From assembly GCA_964529155.1 (NCBI GenBank), contig CAZGVV010000006.1, positions 1 to 45,804 on the forward strand: DNA of 45,804 nt, given 5' to 3'. Every line of letters starts with the position of its first letter. Position 1 is the stretch's first letter. The translations under genes and the position numbers were made by a program. Shown piece after piece: positions 17,058 to 26,484 of the stretch. The DNA is from CAZGVV01 sp964529155. GTDB taxonomy: Bacteria; Pseudomonadota; Alphaproteobacteria; Rickettsiales; SXRF01. The notes under the pieces are model-generated. The model saw nothing but the letters and a program-made list of their open reading frames with translations, was not told the origin of the DNA and did no database searches.

Positions 17058-17255
17058 TTAAGCGGCTTCGGCGTTTTTGTATGCGATGGGCAATTTGCTC
17101 ACCGGATCAATTACCAGATTGCCATCTTCATACATGGCAGCAATGTATTTGCCAACGCCACGTTGAATGAACAGGACGGGTTTCACTTTTTTACCCTTCC
17201 AGGTGCGAAGCTCCGTAACTTTTCCGCGGTTTTCCGGGTTATTTTTACTGCTCAT
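17058..17255 (-). CDS. small conserved-looking hypothetical protein
   Basis: This 65-residue basic protein (KVTELRTWKGKKVKPVLFIQ, then a GKYIAAMYEDGNLVID segment) has no family I recognise with certainty. A GAGGA ribosome site about 7 nt upstream of the ATG and the tight linkage to grxC argue that it is real. It has no signal peptide or membrane helix. The sequence reads as a small soluble beta-rich fold. Confidence 0.65.
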   Translation of the reverse strand: MSSKNNPENRGKVTELRTWKGKKVKPVLFIQRGVGKYIAAMYEDGNLVIDPVSKLPIAYKNAEAA

Positions 17256-17409
17256 GGGGTCATCCTCATTCGTTTGATGTGCAAAACACGTAATGCTTTA
17301 GTAAAAAGGCAGATGCTTTATATTAAAGAAAATTGTGCTAAAGGCACTTTGCTTTCCACAAAGCATAGTGCTAGAATCCACTTTTGCAAGCAATTTTTCT
17401 ACGATTTTC

Positions 17410-19130
17410 ATGTCACGCACCTCCCTGTTTATCGGTTTGTTTCCTCTGGTCCTTGCGGCAGGCCTGATGACGCCTGCGCAAGGGGCTGATAAATCAAAGA
17501 AACCTGTGGCGAATGTGGCCGATCTATCCAGCGGTACGTACCTGGCTGGGCGATTTGCCCATGTGGAAGGGGATCGTGGAACGGCGGCTCGTTATTTGGA
17601 GCAGGCGCGCCGCGAAGACCCAGGTAACCCCAAGCTTTCTGAGCAATTGCTGGTGCTCTACATCAGCAGTGGTGAGATCGATAAAGCAGCCAGTATTGCC
17701 GCCACGATGACCGAAGACAAAAGCCGGGAAATGCTGGTGGATTTGTTGCTCGCGGTGCATGAAACCCATGCAAAGCGCTATGAGCAGGCCGACACGGCGC
17801 TTTCAGAAGTATATACCAGCACACCGGGTACCTTATGGATTCCTTTGCTTAAATCGTGGCTGAGTGTAGGAGAGNNNNNNNNNNNNNNNNNNNNNNNNNN
17901 NNNCCGCAAGGCGGCGAGGCTCCAGCATTTTTGTCGTATCAATTGGCGTTAATTAATGACAGTGCAGGATTTAATGACGTGGCCGCGCAACAATATGCAC
18001 AAGCGTTGGCAGATCCTGCCAAAGCACCGTTTCGGGCGGTGGAAGCGGCGGCGGATTTTTATCGCAGACAAAATAAAATGGATAAGCTCGAGGCGTTGAA
18101 AAAATCGTATCTCGACGCACATCCGGCAATTTCTACACTTATGGAAGACGGCACGGCCAATACGCTTTCTACGCTGATTGACGAGCGGGCATTAGGTGAA
18201 AGCAGTGGGGCGAAATTGCTGGTGGAAACGCCGCAAGAAGGGTTTGCCGAAGTGTTATTTACCATGGCAAGCGTGCTCTACAGTGTAGAGGCAGCGAGTG
18301 ATGCGGAGCTTTATTTGCGGATGGCAATTTATTTGCGTCCGGATTTCGCATTGGCGCAACTCATGCTGGGCAGTGCGTTGGAGAGTGATGGGCGCTTTGC
18401 TGAGGCTGGCCAGATTTACGGTAGCGTAAGCCCGAAAAGTCCATTTTATGAGCGCTCGTTGCTTCGCAAAGCTTATATGCTGGAGCGTGAAAATAAATTA
18501 GACCAAGCGCTGAGTTTGCTTTCGAGCCGTGCGCAATCAGCACCACAGGATTATACATTATACGTAGCAAAAGGTGATTTGCTGCGCATGCATAATCGTT
18601 TCCCCGAAGCAATTGAAGCGTATGGTCAGGCTATTAAGCGTATTGGTGCTCCACGTGAACAGCATTGGGCCGTCTTTTTTGCGCGCGGGTCATCATATGA
18701 GCGTAACGGCAATTGGGAGCGTGCCGAAGCGGATTTGCGCACGGCGATGAAACTAAGCCCGGAGCAGGCCGAAGTGCTGAACTACTTGGGATATAGCATC
18801 CTCATTCGTGGCGGTGATGTGCAGGAAGCAAAACAGCTCATTGAGCAGGCCTATGCATTACAGCCCGATGCGCCGGAGATAATGGATAGCCTGGGATGGG
18901 TGTTATACAAAACCGGTGATGCCAATGGCGCGGTAAAATATTTGGAGCAAGCGGTGCAGGCCATGCCAAGCGATGCCTCGATCAATGATCATTTGGGTGA
19001 TGCTTATTTATTGGCAGGCCGCAAAAATGAGGCACTGTTCCAGTGGCAGCGGGCACTTTCCTATCAGCCTGAGGCTACGTTGGAAAAAGCAATTCAAAAA
19101 AAGCTGCATGACGGAGCAGGCAAAGACTAG
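17410..19130 (+). CDS. exported TPR-repeat protein (interrupted by an assembly gap)
   Basis: The N-terminus is a clear signal peptide (MSRTSLFIGLFPLVLAAGL, cleavage near AQGA). The rest is a long series of tetratricopeptide repeats, with typical units such as NYLGYSILIRGGDVQEAKQL and MDSLGWVLYKTGDANGAVKY. Such periplasmic or outer-membrane-associated TPR proteins scaffold envelope assembly, but the partner is unknown. The ATG at 17410 gives the signal peptide; the open frame extends upstream to 17335 without support. The 29-N gap at 17875-17903 separates two parts in different frames, so its true length differs. It lies 33 bp ahead of ispE on the same strand, a common alphaproteobacterial linkage. 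Confidence 0.85.
17875..17903. other. assembly gap (29 N) inside the TPR gene
   Basis: The reading frames before and after differ, so a multiple-of-three assumption fails for this length. Confidence 0.95.
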
Positions 19131-19163
19131 CCGTGCAAGATTTTGTCATGCAAGAGCTGTAAC

Positions 19164-20003
19164 ATGCAAGAATGGGCGCCGGCTAAAATTAATTTATTTC
19201 TTCACGTGCTGGGCAAGCGAACAGATGGCTATCACACGCTGCAAAGCCTGATGATATTTACGCCAACGATTGCAGATATAATTTCGGTACAGGAATCAGA
19301 AATCACGGAAGTGCGTATTACCGGTCCTTATGCGGCAGGATTGATGGCTGATGACACGAATTTGGTGATGCGTGCGGCGAAGGTACTGCAAGCAGTGGCA
19401 GGGCCACAAAAACCTGTTTTACTGACGCTTGAAAAGCATTTACCGGTGGCTTCCGGCATAGGTGGCGGCTCTGCCGATGCGGCGGCCGCGATGCGGTTGC
19501 TTATGCGGTGGTGGCAGATCGAATTGCCGGAAGAACAGATATATAACATGGCTGTACGTTTGGGCAGTGATGTTCCGGCATGTATACGTAGTCAGCCCGT
19601 ATTTGTTGAGGGAGTGGGAGAGCAACTGACGCCAGTGGCGTTACCATGTGCATTGGCCATGGTATTGGTGAATCCAGCGGTGCCGCTTTCAACGGCGGAA
19701 GTGTTTGGGCATATATCGCCTCAAGATCGTTCGTCTTGTATCATGCCTCAGTGTGACACTGTCGATGAATTAGTGTCATGGTTGCATACAACAACCAATG
19801 ATCTGGAATCTGCGGCGACGCAAATAGTGCCGGAAATTAATGACGTGCTTACGGCGTTAAACGATCAGGCGGGGTGCAGACTTGCGCGGATGTCAGGCAG
19901 TGGGGCCACATGCTTTGGGATATTTTCATCACCAGCAGATGCAGCACAAGCAGTAATTGCTATCAAAAAAATACAGCCGAAATGGTGGGTGCAAAGCACA
20001 TAA
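19164..20003 (+). CDS. ispE: 4-diphosphocytidyl-2-C-methyl-D-erythritol kinase
   Basis: IspE phosphorylates CDP-methylerythritol in the non-mevalonate isoprenoid pathway. This 279-residue GHMP kinase shows the N-terminal APAKINLFLHVLGKRTDGYH, the ATP loop PVASGIGGGSADAAA and the C-terminal glycine-rich MSGSGATCFGIF. The ATG at 19164 fits the family start; the upstream TTG at 19143 would add seven residues. It is followed by a strong bidirectional terminator. Confidence 0.95.
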   Translation: MQEWAPAKINLFLHVLGKRTDGYHTLQSLMIFTPTIADIISVQESEITEVRITGPYAAGLMADDTNLVMRAAKVLQAVAGPQKPVLLTLEKHLPVASGIGGGSADAAAAMRLLMRWWQIELPEEQIYNMAVRLGSDVPACIRSQPVFVEGVGEQLTPVALPCALAMVLVNPAVPLSTAEVFGHISPQDRSSCIMPQCDTVDELVSWLHTTTNDLESAATQIVPEINDVLTALNDQAGCRLARMSGSGATCFGIFSSPADAAQAVIAIKKIQPKWWVQST

Positions 20004-20043
20004 AAAAAGCCCTTTTTGGTGACGCCAAAAAGGGCTTTTTTTA
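20002..20043. terminator. bidirectional Rho-independent terminator between ispE and the dsbA-like gene
   Basis: The stem pairs AAAAAAGCCCTTTTTGG with CCAAAAAGGGCTTTTTT around a short loop near 20020-20024, with A and T runs at the outside. It serves the convergent ispE (plus) and DsbA-like (minus) genes. Confidence 0.92.
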
Positions 20044-20058
20044 TTACGTAAGCGGTGC

Positions 20059-20835
20059 TTATTTTGCGTCTTTTTTCTCTTTGCGTGCATCAGCGATGGA
20101 TTTTTTCAGGTCTTCATAAGATACCGAGCCTGGAAATAGCTGGCCGCCAACAATAAAGCTTGGCGTGCCTTGAATGCCCAGGCTTGAGGCGAGATCACGG
20201 GTTTTTGCCAGTTCATCAGTGACTTCTTTGCTGTCCATGGCTTTCTTAACAGCCTCTTCTTCCAGCCCCAGCTTTTTGGCGGCGGCGAGCACTGCGGCTT
20301 CATCAAACTTGCCGGTTATTGCCATGAGGGCGGTGTGGTATGCGAAATATTTTTCTGGTTTCGCATGATAAACTGCCAATGCCGCTTTAGATGCCAACTC
20401 AGAATCAGGGCTTAGGATGGGGAATTCTTTGAATACAACGCGAACGTTTTTATCTTCGTTCAGTAATTGAGTAATGACCGGTAGCGCGCGTTTGCAATAC
20501 CCGCAATGATAGTCAAAAAATTCAACAACGGTGATGTCCCCTTTAACATTACCAGCAACAGGAGAGGCGGGGTCCTGGAATAAATCAGCGGCGCGATCTT
20601 TTAAGGCGCTTTTTGCTTTTGCAGCTTGGTCGCTGGCTTGCTTTTCCTGGTATTTTTTCAGCGATTCCACCACCGCTTCTGGGTTGTTGATCAAATAATC
20701 TTTGATAATGGCTTGCACGTCTTCGCGGGTGAGGGGCTTATCGGCTGCAGAGGCAGGGGTAACGGATAATGCAGGAGCGATAAAAGCGAGTAACGCGGCA
20801 GTGGTAAGGAAGCGCTTTGTGAGTAACAGGGGCAT
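20059..20835 (-). CDS. periplasmic DsbA-family thiol:disulfide protein (Com1/ScsC-like)
   Basis: The 258-residue protein begins with a signal peptide (cleavage near PASAAD). A helical N-terminal segment follows (LTREDVQAIIKDYLINNP, then VVESLKKYQEK), the kind that oligomerises ScsC/Com1-type proteins. The thioredoxin domain has the active site CGYC (Cys111, Cys114) in VVEFFDYHCGYCKRA and the cis-Pro loop GTPSFIVGG. It could act as an oxidase or isomerase for envelope proteins, plausibly including the Cys-containing pilus proteins encoded nearby, which is inference. No dsbB or dsbD is in the window. Confidence 0.9.
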   Translation of the reverse strand: MPLLLTKRFLTTAALLAFIAPALSVTPASAADKPLTREDVQAIIKDYLINNPEAVVESLKKYQEKQASDQAAKAKSALKDRAADLFQDPASPVAGNVKGDITVVEFFDYHCGYCKRALPVITQLLNEDKNVRVVFKEFPILSPDSELASKAALAVYHAKPEKYFAYHTALMAITGKFDEAAVLAAAKKLGLEEEAVKKAMDSKEVTDELAKTRDLASSLGIQGTPSFIVGGQLFPGSVSYEDLKKSIADARKEKKDAK

Positions 20836-20897
20836 AACACACTCAATCTGGTTAGACGTTAAAGAAAATATGAGGGTTTAGGCAATCCGATCAGGCA

Positions 20898-22007
20898 TTA
20901 TTGAGTAAGTGGATGTTCTTCTTGAGCACTGGGCGCATTGTCATTTTTGGATGCAGGATCTGACTTCTTTTCCTCGGAAGCAGGTGCATTATCTATGCTT
21001 GCAGCGGCATCGGGAGGAGAAGAAATTTCTACAGCTGGAGGTGCTGCAGGCGTTGTGGCTAAGGGCTCGCTCTCTGACGCAGCAACAGGCTCACTTGCGG
21101 GTATGGAATCCAGGGCTTTGAGTGGTTCGGATGTTTTATAATATTCGAGTGGTTTAGCTGTTTCTGGCGTTTCAGCAGTAGGTGGCGCTGGAGTGCTGGT
21201 AGCAGGTGCAGCAGGTGCAGCGTGAACTGGCGCCGATTTAGCTTTAGGCAGGTTTTTGCTTTGCGCATCGTAGAATTTTACATTTTCTTTTGCGTCTTTT
21301 TTGCTTAAATCCTTCAGGCCCAATTGAAGGGCTTTCTGGCGATTACCCGATAGACCATAAGCCAACGCCAGGTTCTGGCGGATAGTTTCAGTGGCCGCCG
21401 GGCTGTTCGCTAATTCTTCCAACAAAGGGATGGCTTGGCGCGGCTGGCCGCTGAGGATTAAAGATAAGGCTAAATTGTTTTTAATGGCGTTATTGGTTGG
21501 CGTAAGTGCCAACGCTTTTTCATAAACCGTTTGGGCTTGGCCATGGTCGCCAATGGTATCAAGTGCTACGCCTTTGCCATTTAAAGCGGCGGTGGATTCG
21601 GGATTGATGGCCAGGGCTTGATCAAATACCGTGGATGCTTCCTGAGCGCTGTCGGCAGCAAGTAAGGCGGTGCCCAGTGCTTGGATGACTTTGATGTTGG
21701 GCGGCTGAATATTTTGCGCCTTGCGTAATATTTCCACAGCGGCGGCTGGATTCTTTTGCTGGCGGTAAATAGCGGCTAGGGCCAGATAAGGAGTTACATC
21801 ATCATTCGATTGGGCGATGGCTTGTTGGTAGAGTGTGGCGGCTGTTTCTATATTACCCGAAGCATTGGCGCTTGCGGCAATAGCCATGATGCTTTGCAGT
21901 TTTTCAGCGCGCGAGGGGGCAGCGGTGTTTTCCTCGCCTGGTTCAGGCAAAGAATCACAGGCAGCGAGTAAAAGCGACGCAATAATCCACAACGAGCGAT
22001 GCAACAT
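20898..22007 (-). CDS. tadD: TadD-like TPR lipoprotein
   Basis: The 369-residue protein has a lipoprotein signal peptide with lipobox LAAC (Cys17) and about five TPR units (residues 35-240: for example PYLALAAIYRQQKNPAAAVE and ALNGKGVALDTIGDHGQAQT). A Pro/Ala/Ser/Glu-rich tail of about 125 residues follows. TadD is the outer-membrane TPR lipoprotein of the Flp/Tad pilus, thought to help secretin assembly. It follows the TadG-like gene by 9 bp, which supports that assignment, although generic TPR lipoproteins are similar. The last gene of the minus-strand cluster. Confidence 0.75.
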   Translation of the reverse strand: MLHRSLWIIASLLLAACDSLPEPGEENTAAPSRAEKLQSIMAIAASANASGNIETAATLYQQAIAQSNDDVTPYLALAAIYRQQKNPAAAVEILRKAQNIQPPNIKVIQALGTALLAADSAQEASTVFDQALAINPESTAALNGKGVALDTIGDHGQAQTVYEKALALTPTNNAIKNNLALSLILSGQPRQAIPLLEELANSPAATETIRQNLALAYGLSGNRQKALQLGLKDLSKKDAKENVKFYDAQSKNLPKAKSAPVHAAPAAPATSTPAPPTAETPETAKPLEYYKTSEPLKALDSIPASEPVAASESEPLATTPAAPPAVEISSPPDAAASIDNAPASEEKKSDPASKNDNAPSAQEEHPLTQ

Positions 22008-22016
22008 GCCTGAAGC

Positions 22017-23879
22017 CTATAGACTAATTCGCAAATTCGCAAGTGAATCAGCAATTTTCTTAAAAACATTTTGCAGATCATTGGTGGTGGGAGATATAAA
22101 TGCAAATGCAGGATTTGTAGCGCAATCGCTAAGCAATTGTTTGCTGGTCGCGTTAATCGACGCTCCTAGGGCTACCGTATAGATAATGATACCACTTGTT
22201 TTCATGTCAGTGCAAACTTTTAGTGTGCGCTTATTAAGCTCATTAATGCCTGCAGTGCAATTGCTGCCATTAACCCCACACGAATAGTTGGGCTTAGGAA
22301 TCAGAAAATCCTGCCAAAAGGGTATGCCATATGCATACCAGTTATTGGCATTCCCCCCCGCAGTGACGTTGTTATCACCATCCGTCAGTAATATAACCAC
22401 TTTTGACATATGCTTGGTGTTGTAATCAAGCGGAAGATTATGGCTATTCATCTCGCCGCCCCACAGGCCCCGCCATTTAGGCGAACGCAGCCGCCATGAC
22501 CATGCAAGCCCCAAATTAATGACGGTATTGCCGGCAGGCACCATGGTCCCTAAATCATGCAATATGGTGTTTTTTGAAGAGGTCAATGGCGTGATCGGTT
22601 GTGGGCAGAACAAATTAGGGCCGCGTTGAGTGGTGTTCAGTGGTGATTTATATCCGGAGCTGGAGCCAGAAAAATAATGGAATGTTTGTACTTGTGCTTC
22701 TGCGTCACGAATTCCGAATACCTCATCATACCAGGTTGTTGCCGCGTTCTTCAGGTCATGGGGTGGCAACTGGCTATAAAGTGGCGCAGGTTCAAAGGGG
22801 GTGAGCAAGCCGATCTGTCCTCCTGAGGAGCCAGAACTGGAGGAATTGCCCGAGCCAGAACCCGAACCCGAATTGGAGGAACTGCCCGAACCAGAATTGG
22901 AGGAACTGCTTGTGGTAGAGCCGCCCGAACTAGAGCCGCCTGAAGTAGAGCCACCCGAACTAGACTGGGCGCATGTTGACGTGTTTACTCCTCCGCCTGG
23001 TACGCAGCAATTATTTTTAGAACTGTCTGTGCCATACCAATTATTGTTATTGGACCAATGGCATCCATAATAATAAGGGGTAAACATTTTAACCGATGGA
23101 GTATCATCGGTGATGTCCCATTGCGGAGTGGCTTGATTGGCAGTGGTATTGGCGCGCGCCATTACGCATCCATACCAGCCACTACCTGTTCCGGTTCCCC
23201 AGTCAATCGCGGCTGTATTATCCACGCGGGTTGTGTTGCTGAAGTCTACCCAATCCACGTGCGAATTTCCGATGTTAACGGTCTGAGAAAACGGTACTAT
23301 CCCCACCCATAGATTGGGTACGGTATTATTATTTCCGTACAAAATATTAATAAGAGTGGTGGCGGCGGCTTGTGCAGCAGCAATTTTCGATGTAGAGCCG
23401 CCAGCTGAATCTTTCATGGAGCCGGTATTGTCCATTGCCAATACCAACTCCATGCCTTGGTTTGTGCGGGTAACTTGTGAATGGGCTTTTAATGTAATGA
23501 TTTTAATGCCAATCACTTTTAGAAAAGTCGTGGGCATATCGGCGATGGCATCCAGTGTAAGGATTTGTTTGTCAGAACTTACTTTAATATCAAGTAGCTT
23601 GATGGTTGTTCCCATATAGCCCATGCTATAATTCACATAGAAATAACGGGTCATGATAGCAGTGATATCTCCGCTTTCGGCGCTGCTTGCGGCAGCGAGG
23701 CCTGCAGCGTCGAGTGAGCTGGAAAGGCGCGATTGCACCATTTGTGCGCGCCCCATGTCAATTGCTGCGCCGGTTGCGCTCATCATAATGAGCATCGCAA
23801 CGCCCACGATGATCATGGTTGAGCCCTGTTGGGCTTTCCACAATGCTCGGAATGGGGCAGTTAAATGAAATAAATTCAT
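22017..23879 (-). CDS. tadG: TadG-like pilus assembly protein with VWA domain
   Basis: The N-terminal hydrophobic segment (GSTMIIVGVAMLIMMSATG, then AAIDMGRAQMVQSRLSSSLD) is the TadE/TadG signature: an inner-membrane helix followed by DxxR and an Ala-rich stretch. A von Willebrand A domain follows with an intact MIDAS (DNTGSMKDS) and a later LLTDGDNN. About 60 residues of Ser/Gly linker (roughly 300-358) are inserted in the VWA region. TadG-type proteins span the periplasm in Tad pilus machines. The ATG at 23879 has AAGGAT 7 nt upstream and is preferred to the ATG at 23918. It lies between a TadE-like gene and the TadD-like lipoprotein gene. A second, shorter relative is at 32093-34156. Confidence 0.82.
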   Translation of the reverse strand: MNLFHLTAPFRALWKAQQGSTMIIVGVAMLIMMSATGAAIDMGRAQMVQSRLSSSLDAAGLAAASSAESGDITAIMTRYFYVNYSMGYMGTTIKLLDIKVSSDKQILTLDAIADMPTTFLKVIGIKIITLKAHSQVTRTNQGMELVLAMDNTGSMKDSAGGSTSKIAAAQAAATTLINILYGNNNTVPNLWVGIVPFSQTVNIGNSHVDWVDFSNTTRVDNTAAIDWGTGTGSGWYGCVMARANTTANQATPQWDITDDTPSVKMFTPYYYGCHWSNNNNWYGTDSSKNNCCVPGGGVNTSTCAQSSSGGSTSGGSSSGGSTTSSSSNSGSGSSSNSGSGSGSGNSSSSGSSGGQIGLLTPFEPAPLYSQLPPHDLKNAATTWYDEVFGIRDAEAQVQTFHYFSGSSSGYKSPLNTTQRGPNLFCPQPITPLTSSKNTILHDLGTMVPAGNTVINLGLAWSWRLRSPKWRGLWGGEMNSHNLPLDYNTKHMSKVVILLTDGDNNVTAGGNANNWYAYGIPFWQDFLIPKPNYSCGVNGSNCTAGINELNKRTLKVCTDMKTSGIIIYTVALGASINATSKQLLSDCATNPAFAFISPTTNDLQNVFKKIADSLANLRISL

Positions 23880-23940
23880 AAAAATATCCTTAAAAACTAG
23901 CTCGTTCGAGGCACTCATGCAATCGCTAAGTGCTTCATGC

Positions 23941-24555
23941 TCATGAGGGGGGAGTGCTCAATGTTCCCAAGCGAGGTTTTGCTACGGCTAATGAATACAG
24001 GGTTGTCGGTAATTTAAACGTACTAGGACTTGAGGTAAATAATGCTACGTTTTTATAAAAGACTTCCGTAACGATAATATTGTCGCCTACTTGCAGGGTA
24101 AATCCAGCCGGTAATGAGGCGGGATTGCCGACATTCCCTACGCGGCTAATATTCTGGTAATTGCCGCCGCCTACATATTGCCATGAAATTTTGGGAGGAT
24201 TTGATATGCTGGGGTCGCCTGTTTGCGTAACAGAGGTGATAATTACCATGCCATATTCACCGAAATTAAAGGGCAGCATTTCCTGGCCGGCTGCCAACAA
24301 AATATCATTCAATTGATTGGTGGTAAGTGTTTTTTCTTGCGCGACTAAATCTGAGATGGTGGTGGCAATGCGTTCAGATTTTTCTTGTTTAATTAGCAGC
24401 ATGCATATCTCAGAGCTGCCTAATAATAACGCTACCATAAGTGGCAGTGACAGGGCGAACTCAATTGCAGCCAACCCGCTTTCAGCGCGGAGAAAAGCGT
24501 ATAGTTTGGCGGCCATGTATTTGAGCGTGCGCATATGATTATTCATATGGTTCAT
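23941..24555 (-). CDS. TadE-like pseudopilin, second in cluster 1
   Basis: This protein of about 200 residues has the TadE N-terminus: a short basic lead, then ESGLAAIEFALSLPLMVALL with Glu at position +5 of the helix as in TadE/pilin-like proteins. The remainder is a small beta-rich globular part ending in PRLGTLSTPPS. TadE-like proteins are processed by the TadV prepilin peptidase and act in pilus biogenesis. Several in-frame ATGs (24555, 24546, 24534) lack a clear ribosome site; translation may be coupled to the upstream TadE-like gene, whose stop overlaps by 17 bp. Confidence 0.8.
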   Translation of the reverse strand: MNHMNNHMRTLKYMAAKLYAFLRAESGLAAIEFALSLPLMVALLLGSSEICMLLIKQEKSERIATTISDLVAQEKTLTTNQLNDILLAAGQEMLPFNFGEYGMVIITSVTQTGDPSISNPPKISWQYVGGGNYQNISRVGNVGNPASLPAGFTLQVGDNIIVTEVFYKNVALFTSSPSTFKLPTTLYSLAVAKPRLGTLSTPPS

Positions 24556-25103
24556 TTTTTACAACGATACGAGACGTAATAGTGAATATCCCGTCTGTGC
24601 CAAGAATATTGGTCATAACAGGGGTGATGATTTTCCAAGGATAAGATATGGTATAAACTACGATTTGGCCGGGAGATCCGAGTCCTGGTGTGCCTTTATT
24701 AGGGTTGCCAATATCGCTAAAATTAGAATACGAAATATAGGTGAATCTGATGCTGAAAGGATCCAGTAATCCGCCCGTATATTGCAATAACGTATTCGTG
24801 ATGGTTTCTTGCTGCGATAAATTTTGAGCGGTATAGCCTGTTTTTCCCTGCCTGGCCGTATTGGCCGCGGCTGTTTCCATGACGTTTTGTATAAAAAAGA
24901 TAAGGCTTAATTCAATAATCCCTAAGATCATGGTTAACAACACAGGAGCGATAAGGGCAAATTCTATCGCAGTTATCCCTTCGCGATTGCGTAAAATACG
25001 CCAGCGTCTGGAACGGCGAAAAAGTGGTAAAAAGTGAAGTGGGCTGNNNNNNNNNNGGGTCAGCCCCTTGCACACATCGGTCACGCTCAAGTGGGCTGCG
25101 CAT
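24539..25103 (-). CDS. TadE-like pseudopilin, first in cluster 1 (assembly gap near its N-terminus)
   Basis: The readable part shows REGITAIEFALIAPVLLTMI, a helix with the conserved Glu and the pilin-like AIEF motif of TadE. It continues with FFIQNVMETAAANTARQG and a beta-rich C-terminal part. The ATG at 25103 has AGGA 6 nt upstream and would give MRSPL. Ten Ns at 25047-25056 separate it from the rest, and the string AAGTGGGCTG occurs on both sides (25037-25046 and 25089-25098). Collapsing that duplication yields MRSPLHFLPLFRR in frame, so the insert is probably an assembly artefact. The gene is first in a TadE-TadE-TadG-TadD series under a CtrA-like promoter. A paralogue with the same domain pattern is at 34161-34619. 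Confidence 0.78.
25047..25056. other. assembly gap (10 N) inside a TadE-like gene
   Basis: The gap lies between two copies of the 10-bp string AAGTGGGCTG, which points to an unresolved overlap of contig ends. Confidence 0.95.
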
Positions 25104-25129
25104 GTGAATTCCTGGTTCTACACGCTTAT

Positions 25130-25162
25130 AGTATAGTCCAAGGATGCTTAACTGGTGGTTAA
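25130..25162 (-). promoter_or_regulatory. candidate CtrA-controlled promoter of the Tad cluster
   Basis: On the minus strand a perfect TTAA-N7-TTAA (25148-25162) is followed by 12 bp and a TATACT -10 element (25130-25135). The TTAA box overlaps the -35 position, as in CtrA-activated promoters of Caulobacter. The TadE-like start codon is 45 bp downstream of the box. It could also serve rodA on the plus strand, but no -10 was seen that way. The rest of 25163-25305 shows nothing further. Confidence 0.55.
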
Positions 25163-25305
25163 TAATGGTTATTATTTTAACTAATATATGAAGAGTTATT
25201 CTGCTAATTAACAATGAATTAGCTATTGTATTAGCATCTATTAGGCGGTTCGCATTGCCATGAAATCCTAGTTACCCCGCGCATTTTTTATGCTAACCCT
25301 TGGTC

Positions 25306-26436
25306 ATGATGTCACGTGCCAGCTACGAGTTTATCGCACGCCTGCAGCGCCTGAATTGGCCGCTTGTTGGGCTTATTGGTGCTATGGGAGTGTTGGGGCT
25401 TGCCATGATGTTGTCAGCCGGTGGGGGGGATATACGCATCTATGCTTTATCACAAACCATTCGTTTTGTTATGGCGTTTGGATTGATGCTTGCCATTGCG
25501 GCGTTACCTATGCGCTTATTGCTGCATTATGCATATGTCATTTATTTCGTTGCATTGATTGCACTGGTGGTGGTGGAGCTGATCGGCCATATCGGCATGG
25601 GCGCCCAGCGTTGGATCAAGGTGGGCGGGATGAATTTTCAGCCTTCTGAGATGATGAAATTGGCCGTTATATTGGCGTTGGCCCGGTATTATCATATGTT
25701 GCGGTTGGAAGATGTGCGGCGTTTTGTGACCCTGATTCCGCCTGTATTGCTGCTTCTGGTTCCTGCCGTTTTTATTTTGAAACAACCTAATCTTGGCACG
25801 ACGGTGATTACTTTGGGCGTGGGTGCATTGGTGATGTTTATGGCGGGTGTGCAATGGCGTTATTTTATTGTGGTTGCCTCCAGTATTGCGTGCAGTGCGC
25901 CCGTGGCGTGGCATTTTTTACACGATTATCAAAAACGGCGTATCCTTACCTTCCTGGATCCGCAAGCAGATCCCCTGGGTGCGGGATATAATATTCTGCA
26001 ATCGATGATTGCGGTTGGTTCAGGTGGTTTTTTTGGAAAAGGCTACATGCAGGGCACACAAAGTCAGCTGGACTTTCTGCCTGAAAAGCACACCGATTTC
26101 ATTTTTACGGTGCTGGCCGAGGAATGGGGCTTTGTGGGCGGGCTTATTCTCCTGTCGCTCTATGTAGTGTTAATGTGGGTTGGTATGTCCGTGGCATCCA
26201 GCAGCCGGTCTAGTTTCGGCGCGTTAGTGGCGGTGGGAGTGACGGGATTTATCTTTTTTCACGTCTTTATTAACTGTGCGATGGTGATGGGAATGATTCC
26301 CGTGGTGGGCTTGCCGCTGCCCTTTTTGTCGTATGGCGGCAGCATCATGCTGTCTACCATGCTTGGCATGGGATTATTACTGAATGCCGACTTGAATCGT
26401 AACAGCCAGGCTAATTCATCCCGGGATTTTTCCTGA
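25306..26436 (+). CDS. rodA: rod-shape-determining peptidoglycan glycosyltransferase RodA
   Basis: This 376-residue SEDS-family membrane enzyme polymerises lipid II for lateral wall synthesis with PBP2. About ten hydrophobic helices are visible. Family motifs include GAQRWIKVGGMNFQPSEMMK, the long loop with GKGYMQGTQSQLDFLPEKHT and DFIFTVLAEEWG, and GLPLPFLSYGGS near the C-terminus. Start codons at 25306 and 25309 are close together with no strong ribosome site. It is separated from mreBCD and mrdA, with which it is usually found, and stands ahead of ppx. Compared with FtsW it lacks the longer N-terminal extension. Confidence 0.92.
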   Translation: MMSRASYEFIARLQRLNWPLVGLIGAMGVLGLAMMLSAGGGDIRIYALSQTIRFVMAFGLMLAIAALPMRLLLHYAYVIYFVALIALVVVELIGHIGMGAQRWIKVGGMNFQPSEMMKLAVILALARYYHMLRLEDVRRFVTLIPPVLLLLVPAVFILKQPNLGTTVITLGVGALVMFMAGVQWRYFIVVASSIACSAPVAWHFLHDYQKRRILTFLDPQADPLGAGYNILQSMIAVGSGGFFGKGYMQGTQSQLDFLPEKHTDFIFTVLAEEWGFVGGLILLSLYVVLMWVGMSVASSSRSSFGALVAVGVTGFIFFHVFINCAMVMGMIPVVGLPLPFLSYGGSIMLSTMLGMGLLLNADLNRNSQANSSRDFS

Positions 26437-26484
26437 GACAAGGCTACACCGGCCTTTCCTTTTCTGAATATCTCCATTATCACC

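Noticed and set aside
22801..23070. Plus-strand frame encoding Pro/Glu/Leu repeats
   Set aside because: It is the complement of the Ser/Gly linker codons of the TadG-like gene, a low-complexity shadow.
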